Part shown: positions 1 through 7,233 of the stretch, piece after piece
Layout: every line of letters begins with the position of its first letter
Position numbering within the stretch: position 1 is the first letter of the stretch
DNA from: Pseudomonadota bacterium
Lineage (GTDB): Bacteria; Pseudomonadota; Alphaproteobacteria; Rhizobiales; Devosiaceae
Reading direction: 5' to 3'
Assembly: GCA_023387585.1 (NCBI GenBank)
Contig: JAEWHZ010000119.1
Coordinates: 1 to 17,019 of the forward strand
DNA: 17,019 bases
Notes under the pieces: generated by a model
The model's database searches: none
What the model was told of the DNA's origin: nothing
Seen by the model: the letters and a program-made list of their open reading frames with translations, nothing else
Made by a program: the position numbers and the translations under genes

Positions 1-1152
1 GGCGTCGAGCACCACCCCGGCGGCGAAGGCCAGCGCCACGGTGGGCACCGCGCCGAGCAGCACCAGGTCCATCGCCGTCTGGCCGATGCCCTGGAACACG
101 AAGACCCCGAAGCCGCCGCCGCCGATCAGCGCGGCGATGGTGGCGAGCCCGATATTCTGCACCAGAACGATGCGCAGCCCGGCCAGCACGGCGGGAAAGG
201 CCAGCGGCAGCTGCACCTGGACGAGGCGCTGGCGCGCGCTCATGCCCATGCCCTCTGCCGCCTCGATGGCGGTTGCCGGCACCGCCGCGAGCCCGACCAC
301 GGTGTTGGCCACCACCGGCAGCAGCGCATAGGCGAACAGCGCCAGCAGCGCCGGTGCGAAGCCGATGCCGGAAATACCGATGGCGCTGGCGCCGGGCACA
401 TTGGCCGCGACCCAGGCGAGCGGGGCGATCAAGAGGCCGAACAGGGCGATGGAGGGAATGGTCTGGACGATGTTGAGCACCGTCAGCACGCCGGCGCGCA
501 GGCGCGGCACGAAAAAGCACAATATGCCGAGCGGTATGCCCATCAGCACGGCCGCTGCCGCGGAACCGAAGGCCAGCACCAGATGGGTGCGTCCCTCGTT
601 CCAGAAGGTGGCGGCGCGGTTGGCATATTCCTTGAACACAGACAGCTCGACGAGGACGCCGGAAGCCAGCAACGCCGCGACGGCGATGACGGCCAGCGCC
701 AGCGCCGCCAGCTGCAGCGCCGGCCGCAGATTCAGCCGCGACAGGCCATCGGCGAGTGACAGGCCCAGCCCGAACAGCAGCACCCAGAAGCCGGAGGTCG
801 GCGAGACGCGCGCCAGCGTGTCGCCCTCCGGCGTCAGATGGCCGGCCGCCTGCCCCAGCCCGAGCACCAGCAGCACCAGCGCGAGGGCGGAAACAACCAG
901 CTTGGGCCGGACATCGCCGCGCCGCAGCGCCAGCGCCCCGGCGCCGACGATGGCTGCCGTCACCGCCACCGCCCAAACGGGATCGAGCGCCGCGAACAGG
1001 TCGATGTCGTCGCCGGCGACGATGCGGTTGGGCCGCAGCACGGTGAAGGGCAGCGCGAGGCCGAGCACCAACAGGGCGGCGACCACCACGCCCACCTTAT
1101 CGAGCGCCAGCCGGCCCCCATGCGCCCGGCGCTCGATCGCTGCCCCCGTCAC
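1..1152 (-). CDS. yehY: Osmoprotectant ABC transporter permease, YehY-like (3' end outside window)
   Basis: Membrane subunit of an osmoprotectant (glycine-betaine-type) ABC importer. The 384 codons visible run in frame to the window edge with no stop. The N-terminal third holds several hydrophobic segments that short OpuCB-type permeases lack. The C-terminal half is a binding-protein-dependent permease domain, with IVQTIPSIALFGLL near residue 230 and an EAAEGMGMSARQRL coupling-loop motif near residue 300, where the EAA loop contacts the ATPase. E. coli YehY is, from memory, about 385 residues with the same extension, so only a few residues should be missing. The GTG start at 1152 is chosen because the frame is closed by a TGA overlapping the end of osmF, 22 nt upstream. 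ATPase and second permease genes (yehX, yehW) probably follow to the left. Glycine betaine as substrate is inferred from the family. Confidence 0.87.
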   Translation of the reverse strand, partial: MTGAAIERRAHGGRLALDKVGVVVAALLVLGLALPFTVLRPNRIVAGDDIDLFAALDPVWAVAVTAAIVGAGALALRRGDVRPKLVVSALALVLLVLGLGQAAGHLTPEGDTLARVSPTSGFWVLLFGLGLSLADGLSRLNLRPALQLAALALAVIAVAALLASGVLVELSVFKEYANRAATFWNEGRTHLVLAFGSAAAAVLMGIPLGILCFFVPRLRAGVLTVLNIVQTIPSIALFGLLIAPLAWVAANVPGASAIGISGIGFAPALLALFAYALLPVVANTVVGLAAVPATAIEAAEGMGMSARQRLVQVQLPLAFPAVLAGLRIVLVQNIGLATIAALIGGGGFGVFVFQGIGQTAMDLVLLGAVPTVALAFAAGVVLDA

Positions 1153-1174
1153 AATCGGGATCGTCCGCCCGCCG

Positions 1175-2083
1175 CTAGTTCAGGAAACCGTTGCTCGTGA
1201 GGAAATCGGCCGCCACCGCTTCCGCCGGCTCGCCGCCGACCTGCACGCGCCCGTTGAGCTCCTGCAAGGTCTCGAGCGTCAGCGCCTCGAAGATCGGCGC
1301 CAGCAGCTCCTCGATCTGCGGATATTCGCTCAGCACTTCCTCGCGGATGATCGGCGCCGGCTGATAGACCGGCTGCACGCCCTGGTCGTCCTCGAGCACC
1401 ACCAGCCCGGACGGGGCGATGCCGCCATCGGTGCCGTAGACCATGGCCGCATTGGCACCGTTGGTCTGGTTGGCGGCAGCGGCGATGGTCGCGGCGGTGT
1501 CGCCGCCCGACAGGGTGATGAGCTGGTCCGAGGTCAGGGTGAAGCCGTAGACCTCCTGGAATTTCGGCAGGGCGGCCGGCGAGTTGACAAATTCGGACGA
1601 AGCGGCCAGCACCACCTCGCCGCCGTCGGCGACCCAGGCGCCGAAGTCGGAGAAGGTGACGAGGTCGTTGGCCTCGGCCACATCGCTGCGCACCGCCACG
1701 GCCCAGGTATTGTTGGCGGGCGACGGAGTCAGCCAGACGATGCGGTTGGCCTCGTAGTCGAGGGTTTTCGCTTCCTCATAGGCCGCCGCCGCGTCGTTCC
1801 ACAGCGGCTCGTCGGCGCGGTCGAAGAAGAACGCCGCATTGCCGGTATATTCGGGATAGATGTCGATCTCGCCGGCGATGATCGCCTCGCGCACGATGGG
1901 CGTTCCGCCGAGCTGGATGCGGTTCTCGACCGCGATGTCGTTGGCTTCCAGCACCTGCGCGATGATGTTGCCGAGTACCCCGCCTTCGGTGTCGATCTTG
2001 GACGAAACCACGACCTGGGCACTGGCACCGGCGGCGGAAAACGCCAGCAGGGCCGCACCCAGGGCAATGTTGGACAGACGCAT
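1175..2083 (-). CDS. osmF: Osmoprotectant-binding periplasmic protein OsmF/YehZ
   Basis: Substrate-binding protein of the OpuAC/YehZ family, 302 residues, for the adjacent permease. A signal peptide (MRLSNIALGAALLAFSAAG, then ASA-Q) directs it to the periplasm. The mature protein matches the YehZ pattern as I remember it: SKIDTEGGVLGNIIAQVLE, ELDIYPEYTG-type (here EIDIYPEYTGNAAFFF), WLTPSPANNTWAVAVR, LSGGDTAATIAAAANQT and AMVYGTDG. ATG at 2083 is preferred over an upstream in-frame codon because the purine-rich GAGGGAGAAG stretch lies just before it and the signal peptide begins there. E. coli YehZ binds glycine betaine weakly and is part of the RpoS response; osmotic or stress control here is an inference. 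It follows rhaM by 144 bp and probably has its own promoter. Confidence 0.93.
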   Translation of the reverse strand: MRLSNIALGAALLAFSAAGASAQVVVSSKIDTEGGVLGNIIAQVLEANDIAVENRIQLGGTPIVREAIIAGEIDIYPEYTGNAAFFFDRADEPLWNDAAAAYEEAKTLDYEANRIVWLTPSPANNTWAVAVRSDVAEANDLVTFSDFGAWVADGGEVVLAASSEFVNSPAALPKFQEVYGFTLTSDQLITLSGGDTAATIAAAANQTNGANAAMVYGTDGGIAPSGLVVLEDDQGVQPVYQPAPIIREEVLSEYPQIEELLAPIFEALTLETLQELNGRVQVGGEPAEAVAADFLTSNGFLN

Positions 2084-2227
2084 ATATCTTCTCCCTCTCG
2101 AGCCTGACGGCCCAGCTAACCGAACTCGCTGACAGCTTTTGACCGGAGCGCGGTTCCGATTCCGCGCACCTTTGCTCAAGCGGGAACAGCGGCGTGTGGA
2201 TTCAGTTCCCCCAAACGCGGGAAAACT
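2084..2227 (-). promoter_or_regulatory. rhaM-osmF intergenic region: hairpin and candidate stress-sigma promoter
   Basis: This spacer lies after the rha transport operon and before osmF, both on the minus strand. Directly after the rhaM stop, 2204-2227 can form a 9-bp stem (AGTTTTCCC with GGGGGAACT in the minus transcript, two G-U pairs, 6-nt loop). No U-run follows, so it is a processing or stability hairpin, or a weak terminator. Overlapping it, minus-strand GGAAC (2205-2209), 16 nt, then TGTT (2185-2188) resembles the alphaproteobacterial EcfG general-stress promoter (GGAAC, 16-17 nt, CGTT). The match is imperfect in the -10 element. Confidence 0.35.
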
Positions 2228-2560
2228 TCAAGCCAGCCAGAACATCGGTTCGAGGTCGCGCGACAGCGGCTCGTTGCGCTCGTTGGTGGCCATGATGTCG
2301 GCCATATGCGCCCACCAGCGCTGCATCACCGGATGGTCCGGCAGGCTATCCATGGCGTGGTCCCTGCGCCGCCACATGGTGCCGAACAGCGTGCCGGTCT
2401 CGGGATCGAGATGGATGGAATAATCGCTCACTCCGGCCTGCTTGAGCAGTTCGACCAGTTCGGGAAAGATCGCATCGTGCCGGCGCCTGTATTCCTCGGC
2501 CATGCCGGGGTTCAGCCGCATCACGAAGGCATGCTTTTCATATCCGTCGCGCTCGATCAT
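2228..2560 (-). CDS. rhaM: L-rhamnose mutarotase (RhaM/RhaU)
   Basis: A 110-residue cytoplasmic enzyme that interconverts the alpha and beta anomers of L-rhamnose, feeding the isomerase. It has the family signature: KHAFVMRLNPGMAEEYRRRHD near the start (the conserved Tyr and His are catalytic in the E. coli enzyme), IFPELVELLKQAGVSDYSIHLD, and the QRWWAHMADIM segment near residue 80. Length fits the family (about 104 residues). The ATG at 2560 overlaps the rhaQ stop in an ATGA arrangement, so translation is probably coupled. In Rhizobium leguminosarum the same position is called rhaU and is followed by the kinase gene rhaK; here no kinase follows. Confidence 0.95.
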   Translation of the reverse strand: MIERDGYEKHAFVMRLNPGMAEEYRRRHDAIFPELVELLKQAGVSDYSIHLDPETGTLFGTMWRRRDHAMDSLPDHPVMQRWWAHMADIMATNERNEPLSRDLEPMFWLA

Positions 2561-3555
2561 CGCCTGTCCCCCAGCATGCGCAGCAGAATGGGCAGCGCGA
2601 TGACGGTGATCAGCAGCGCGCCGATGAAGATCGACATGACGATGCCGGGCACGTTCAACAGCCCCAGCCCGAAGGTCACCAGCCCCATGATCAGCGCCGC
2701 CAGCACCACGCCGAGGATCGAGCCCGAGCCGCCGAGGATGTTCACCCCGCCCAGCACCACCATGGTGATCACCTCGAGCTCGAAGCCCTGCGCGATCGAG
2801 GGCCGCGTCGAGCCGAGCCGGGCGGTCAGCAGCACGGCGGCGACCCCGCTCATCAGCCCCGTCAGGCAGAACAGCACGAATTTGATGCGCTCGACCCGCA
2901 CGCCGGAGAACCGCGCCGCCACCGGATTGTTGCCGATGGCATAGACGCGCCGCCCGAACACGGTGCGATGCAGGATGAACCAGAACACCACCGCGAGGCC
3001 GAGAAACAGCACCAGTTCGAACGAGATCACCCACCACACATAGCCCTGCCCGAACCAGGCGAAGTCGCGCGGATAGCCGCCATAGGCCTTGTCGCCGAGA
3101 ATGGCGAAGGCGATGCCGCGGAACAGGCTCATCGTGCCGATGGTGACGACGATGGAGGGCAGCTTGAGCCCGGTCACCAGCGCGCCGTTCACCGCGCCGC
3201 AGGCGAGCCCCACCCCCAGCCCGATCAGCACCAGCCCCGGCGTAGGCACGCCCCATTGCACCGCCATGCCCATCAGGGTCGAGGCCAGCGCGATGATCGA
3301 GGCGACCGACAGATCGATCTCGCCGGCGATGATCAGCAGCGCCATGGCCAGCGCGATGATCGCCTTCTCGGTGAAGTTGAAGGTGAGGTCGCTCAGGCTC
3401 CAGGCGTTGAGGAAATAGGGCGAGGCGAAGGCGTTGGCGACGAAGATGGCCACCGCCACCGCCACCAGCAGCGCCTCCCAGCTCAGGATGGCGGCGCGGA
3501 CCGGATTGTCGAGCCGGTCGGGAATCTTTCGGCCGGATACGGGCAGATCGGTCAT
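2557..3555 (-). CDS. rhaQ: L-rhamnose ABC transporter permease RhaQ
   Basis: Inner-membrane permease of the BPD_transp_2 (RbsC/XylH) family, 332 residues and strongly hydrophobic, with about eight to ten transmembrane segments. Visible family motifs are the early AGEIDLSVASIIALAS segment, the NPVAARFSGVRVERIKF loop, and the GGVNILGGSGSILGV motif near the C-terminus. It pairs with RhaP to form the membrane channel. Its start overlaps the rhaP stop by ATGA (3552-3555), and its stop overlaps the rhaM start in the same way. Assignment to rhamnose rather than another sugar rests on the operon, since sequence alone does not give permease specificity. Confidence 0.92.
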   Translation of the reverse strand: MTDLPVSGRKIPDRLDNPVRAAILSWEALLVAVAVAIFVANAFASPYFLNAWSLSDLTFNFTEKAIIALAMALLIIAGEIDLSVASIIALASTLMGMAVQWGVPTPGLVLIGLGVGLACGAVNGALVTGLKLPSIVVTIGTMSLFRGIAFAILGDKAYGGYPRDFAWFGQGYVWWVISFELVLFLGLAVVFWFILHRTVFGRRVYAIGNNPVAARFSGVRVERIKFVLFCLTGLMSGVAAVLLTARLGSTRPSIAQGFELEVITMVVLGGVNILGGSGSILGVVLAALIMGLVTFGLGLLNVPGIVMSIFIGALLITVIALPILLRMLGDRR

Positions 3556-4529
3556 GCGGATTCCGCCTCTTTGAGAATGATGCGGCCGGGCTTGCGCTCG
3601 CTGCGCGCGTTGAAGATCACCGCCGCGATGATGGCGGCGCCGGATATGGCCATCTGCCAGAAGGGCGAGACCCCGATCACCGGCAGGCCGTTATTGACCA
3701 CGCCGAGGAACAGCGCGCCGAGCACCGTGCCCCCCACCGTGCCGATGCCGCCGGCGATCGACACGCCGCCGATGACGCAGGCGGCGATGATGGTCAGCTC
3801 GAACCCGCCGGCCACGTCGACATAGGCCACCGCATAGCGCGCCACCCACAGATAGCCGCACAGCCCCGCCACCGCGCCGGCGAAGGTGAAGGCGAGAAAG
3901 CGGGTGCGCCCGACATTGATGCCGGCATAGGTGGCCGCCGTGGGGTTGATGCCGGCGGCATAGAAGGCGCGCCCGAGCGGCAGGCGCGTCGCCAGCACGT
4001 AGAACAGCGCGATCATCAGGACGCCCAGCCAGCTCAGCAGGCTGACGCCGAGGAATTCGGTGCGCGGCAGCGCCTTGAAGGAATCGGTCATCTGATGGGC
4101 GTTGACCCAGGCGCCGCCGGCCAGCACGTAGATCATGCCGCGATAGATGGTCAGCGTCCCGAGCGTGACGACGATGGGCGGTATGCTCAGCTTCCACACC
4201 AATATGCCGTTCAGCGCCCCGAGCGCTCCGCCCAGCAGGCCCGCCGTGCCGAGCAGCACCACCACCGGCACCTCGGGAAACGCCACGTTGAGCAGCGCGA
4301 CCACCATGCCGCACAGCGCCAGCGTCGCCGCCATGGACAGGTCGATGGCCCGGGTCAGGATCACCAGCATCTGCCCGAGCGCCAGCATGATCAGCATCGA
4401 GGTGTCGTTGAAGATCAGCAGCAGGTTGCGCGGCGAGGCGAAAGTGCTCGAGCGGGTTGCGATCAGCAGCACCAGAAGGACGATGGTCACCGACAGCCAG
4501 ATTTCGCGATTGCGCAGCAGGACTTTCAT
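3552..4529 (-). CDS. rhaP: L-rhamnose ABC transporter permease RhaP
   Basis: The second RbsC-type permease subunit, 325 residues. It shows the same order of motifs as RhaQ: TRAIDLSMAATLALCGMV in the second hydrophobic segment, INPTAATYAGINVGRTRFLAF in the cytoplasmic loop, and GGVSIAGGIGTVGGTVLGAL near the C-terminus. The N-terminus (MKVLLRNREIWLSV) leads straight into the first membrane segment. Its ATG overlaps the rhaT stop (4526-4529, ATGA), so RhaT, RhaP and RhaQ are probably made in coupled amounts. Two distinct permease genes in tandem match the rhizobial rha transporter. Confidence 0.92.
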   Translation of the reverse strand: MKVLLRNREIWLSVTIVLLVLLIATRSSTFASPRNLLLIFNDTSMLIMLALGQMLVILTRAIDLSMAATLALCGMVVALLNVAFPEVPVVVLLGTAGLLGGALGALNGILVWKLSIPPIVVTLGTLTIYRGMIYVLAGGAWVNAHQMTDSFKALPRTEFLGVSLLSWLGVLMIALFYVLATRLPLGRAFYAAGINPTAATYAGINVGRTRFLAFTFAGAVAGLCGYLWVARYAVAYVDVAGGFELTIIAACVIGGVSIAGGIGTVGGTVLGALFLGVVNNGLPVIGVSPFWQMAISGAAIIAAVIFNARSERKPGRIILKEAESA

Positions 4530-6085
4530 TGCGGGCGCTCCGCAACGCCCGCGGCGGCGCGGACCAGCGTCTCCGCATCGAGCCCCTCGCGCTCGAACAT
4601 GCCGGCCAGCCGGCCCTCGCGCATCACCGCCACCCGGTCGGACATGCCCAGAATCTCCGGCAGTTCGGACGACACCATGATCACCGACAGCCCCTGCGCC
4701 ACCAGTTCGCCCATGAATTCATGCACCGCCGCCTTGGAGCCGATGTCGATGCCCTTGGTGGGCTCGTCGAGAATGATCACCTTCGGCCCGGTCGCCAGCC
4801 ATTTGGCGATCACCACCTTCTGCTGGTTGCCGCCCGAGAGCGTTCCGACCTCCTGCGACAGCGAGGCGGCGCGCAGATCGAGCCGTTCCGTATAGGTCCG
4901 CGTCAGCCCGAACTCGCGGGCCGCCTGCAGCACCCCGTTACGGCTCGTCCGGTCCAGCGAGGGCAGCGTCACATTGTCGACGATCGGCAGGCCGATCACC
5001 ACGCCCTGGCGCCCGCGTTCCTCGGGCACGTAGACGATGCCGCTGGCGACGGCATCGGCCGGCGTGTCCGGCGCGATCCGTTTGCCGTCGACGGCGATGG
5101 TGCCGCGCGAGGGCCGGGTGATGCCGAACAGCGCCTGCATGAGCTCGCTGCGCCCGGCGCCCACGAGACCGTAAAAGCCCAGAATCTCCCCGCGCCTGAG
5201 CGAGAAGCTGATGGAATCGAACTCGGTCGGGTGCGACAGGTCCTCGACGGCGAGCACGGTCTCGCCCGGTTCGGTCTGGCGCTGGGGAAAGATCTGGTCC
5301 ACCGAACGGCCGACCATCAGGCGGATGATGTCGTCCTGGGCGGTGTCGGCGATCATGCCCTTGCCGACCATCTCGCCGTCGCGGAACACGGTGAAGCGGT
5401 CGGCGACGCGATAGATCTCGTCGAATTTGTGCGAGATGAACAGCACCGCCCGGCCTTCGCGCCTGAGATTGTCGATCAGCTCGAACAGTTCGGCGATCTC
5501 CTTGTGCGACAGCGCCGCCGTCGGCTCGTCCATGATGACGATGCGCGCATCGATCGACATCGCCCGCGCGACCGCGACCAGGTGCTTGCTGGCGATGCCG
5601 AGGTCCTTGAGCAGCGCCATCTCGTCGATTTCGGCGCCCATCTCGTCGAGCAGGCTCCGCGCATGCCGGCGCATCTTCGGCCAGTCCAGCGTCTTCAGCC
5701 AGGTGCGCGGCGCATGGCCGAGATAGATGTTCTCCGCCACCGTCATGTCGTCGAACAGCACGGTTTCCTGGTGGATCGCGGTGATGCCCTGGTTGAAGGC
5801 GGCATGGGCCGAGGGCAGCACCACGGGGCGCCCTTCGATGGCGATGCTGCCGGCATCGGGCTGGTAGATGCCGGTCAGGATCTTCACCAACGTCGACTTG
5901 CCGGCCCCGTTCTCGCCGATCAGCGCGGTGACCTGGCCCGGATAGAGCTCGAGACTGACGCCCTTGAGCGCGTGCACGCCGGGAAACGACTTGCTCGCGC
6001 CCTCGAGCGTGAGCAAAGGCGCCACGGTGCCGGCCGGCGGCATCGCCGTGCCGGCGGCGTCGGTGTCGGGATGCGGTCCCATCAT
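4526..6085 (-). CDS. rhaT: L-rhamnose ABC transporter ATP-binding protein RhaT
   Basis: Peripheral ATPase with two fused ABC domains, 519 residues from ATG 6085, typical of monosaccharide importers (RbsA/XylG). Domain 1 has Walker A GENGAGKST at residues 57-65 and Walker B IVIMDEPT, with a divergent signature (GIASKHLVAVARAM in place of LSxGQ). Domain 2 has a degenerate Walker A (GLVGAGRSE), a canonical LSGGNQQKV signature and Walker B VIILDEPTKGID, so the two ATP sites are asymmetric as usual in this family. The reading frame extends upstream to 6187, but that part overlaps the end of rhaS; 6085 is preceded by an AGGA element. Another in-frame Met lies at the second codon. It is separated from rhaS by 61 nt containing a strong hairpin. 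Confidence 0.93.
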   Translation of the reverse strand: MMGPHPDTDAAGTAMPPAGTVAPLLTLEGASKSFPGVHALKGVSLELYPGQVTALIGENGAGKSTLVKILTGIYQPDAGSIAIEGRPVVLPSAHAAFNQGITAIHQETVLFDDMTVAENIYLGHAPRTWLKTLDWPKMRRHARSLLDEMGAEIDEMALLKDLGIASKHLVAVARAMSIDARIVIMDEPTAALSHKEIAELFELIDNLRREGRAVLFISHKFDEIYRVADRFTVFRDGEMVGKGMIADTAQDDIIRLMVGRSVDQIFPQRQTEPGETVLAVEDLSHPTEFDSISFSLRRGEILGFYGLVGAGRSELMQALFGITRPSRGTIAVDGKRIAPDTPADAVASGIVYVPEERGRQGVVIGLPIVDNVTLPSLDRTSRNGVLQAAREFGLTRTYTERLDLRAASLSQEVGTLSGGNQQKVVIAKWLATGPKVIILDEPTKGIDIGSKAAVHEFMGELVAQGLSVIMVSSELPEILGMSDRVAVMREGRLAGMFEREGLDAETLVRAAAGVAERPQ

Positions 6086-6107
6086 GCAGTCCAGTCCTGG
6101 AGGGGAA

Positions 6108-6136
6108 CCGGCCCGGCGCGCGGGGCGCCGGACCGG
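6108..6136 (-). promoter_or_regulatory. Strong hairpin between rhaS and rhaT
   Basis: In the 61-nt gap between the binding-protein and ATPase genes, CCGG, one base, CCGGCGC is followed after 5 nt by GCGCCGG, one base, CCGG. The two odd bases form a U-G pair in the minus-strand transcript, giving an uninterrupted 12-bp stem of almost only G-C pairs. No U-run follows, so it does not look like a full terminator. Comparable hairpins after binding-protein genes protect the upstream mRNA or attenuate read-through; that role is inferred here. Confidence 0.6.
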
Positions 6137-6146
6137 AGGGTCGGCC

Positions 6147-7139
6147 TCAGAATATCGAGGAGAACTCGTCGATATTGGAGGCGTCATAGGTGAACGGATC
6201 GGCCATAGCGGCCGAATTGTCGTCGCCGAGCGTAACCTCGCCGACGCGCCCGATCGGGATCACCGCGCCCGGCTCGGCCGTCACGTCGCCCTGCACCAGG
6301 TGATAGGCGATCATGGTCGCCGAATAGCCGAGGTCGATCGGGTTCCAGATGGCGAAGCTCTGCGAGGCGCCGGAGTGCACATGCGCCGCCATCTCCGAGG
6401 GTAGGCCGAGGCCGGTGACGTTGACTTCACCGACGCGGCCGGCATCGGTCACCGCCTGCGCGGCGGCGACGATCCCAACCGAGGTCGGCGCGCTGATCGC
6501 GTCGAGCTCGGGATAGGTCGCCAGCAGGCCCTGGGCCTCGCGATAGCTCTTGTCGAACAAATCGTCGCCATAAACCGTGGCCACGACCTCGACGCCCGGA
6601 TACTCGTCATAATGCTCGGCGGCGGCGGCCAGCCAGGCGTTCTGGTTGGTGGCGGTCGCGGTGCCCGAGAGGAACGCGATCTGGCCCTCGCCATTGGGCA
6701 GATGGTCGGCGGCGAGCTTGATGATGGTGTTGCCGATCAGGTCGATCGAGGACGGGTCGAGCTGCACCATGCGCCCGTCGGGGGCGACGCCCGAGTCGAA
6801 CGAGACGACGACGATGCCGCGGTCCATCGCCCGCTGCAGCGAGGGCACCAGCGCATCCGGATCGTTGGCCGAGATGACGATGGCGTCGAACTGCTGGGCG
6901 ACGAGGCTGTTGATGACCTCGATCTGGCCTTCGGCGGTCGGCTCGCTGGGGCCGGTGAAGGTGATATCGACATCGCCGAGCTCGGCGGCCGCTTCCTCGG
7001 CGCCCCGGCCCGCGGCGACGAAAAAGCCGTTGCCGATGTCCTTGGCCACCACCGCGATGCGCGTCTGCGCGAAGCTCGGCGCGCTGGTCAGCGCCACGCC
7101 GAACGCCAGCGCCACGCCCAAAGCCTTCAATACGCTCAT
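6147..7139 (-). CDS. rhaS: L-rhamnose-binding periplasmic protein RhaS
   Basis: Sugar-binding protein of the Peripla_BP_4 (RbsB/AraF-like) family, 330 residues, which delivers L-rhamnose to RhaTPQ. A typical signal peptide is present (MSVLKALGVALAFGVALTS, cleavage probably near SFA-QT). The mature part begins with the family pattern RIAVVAKDIGNGFFVAAGRGAEEAA and contains FDAIVISANDPDAL (the conserved ISANDP segment of the first lobe), VVSFDSGVAPDGR, and AISAPTSVGIVAAAQAV. The start at 7139 has a purine-rich GGGAGGA site 8 nt upstream. The name follows the rhizobial gene and is unrelated to the E. coli AraC-type activator also called RhaS. Confidence 0.93.
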   Translation of the reverse strand: MSVLKALGVALAFGVALTSAPSFAQTRIAVVAKDIGNGFFVAAGRGAEEAAAELGDVDITFTGPSEPTAEGQIEVINSLVAQQFDAIVISANDPDALVPSLQRAMDRGIVVVSFDSGVAPDGRMVQLDPSSIDLIGNTIIKLAADHLPNGEGQIAFLSGTATATNQNAWLAAAAEHYDEYPGVEVVATVYGDDLFDKSYREAQGLLATYPELDAISAPTSVGIVAAAQAVTDAGRVGEVNVTGLGLPSEMAAHVHSGASQSFAIWNPIDLGYSATMIAYHLVQGDVTAEPGAVIPIGRVGEVTLGDDNSAAMADPFTYDASNIDEFSSIF

Positions 7140-7233
7140 TTCCAGTTTCCTCCCTTGGAGCTTGTACTTTCGGTTGATGATCTAGTGTTGCCGCAATCCC
7201 GGCCGCAAGACCTTTTGTCAAGAAGACCTTTTA
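7140..7233 (-). promoter_or_regulatory. rhaR-rhaS intergenic region with 10-nt direct repeat
   Basis: Plus-strand AAGACCTTTT occurs exactly twice, at 7207-7216 and 7223-7232, a 16-nt period, directly beside the rhaR stop. Between them the minus strand reads TTGACA (7216-7221), a consensus -35 box. No good -10 box sits 17 nt further on (GATTGC). This may be a second promoter that lets rhaSTPQM be expressed separately from rhaR, with the repeats as protein-binding sites. Both roles are inferred. Confidence 0.35.

Noticed and set aside
365..2107. 580-codon open frame on the plus strand
   Set aside because: It lies opposite yehY and osmF, both of which show clear family motifs. Its own translation is low-complexity (Ser/Thr/Ala/Arg-rich), as expected for antisense frames in GC-rich DNA.
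4457..6193. 578-codon open frame on the plus strand
   Set aside because: Antisense to rhaT, with composition dominated by His, Arg, Asp and Gln and no recognisable domain.
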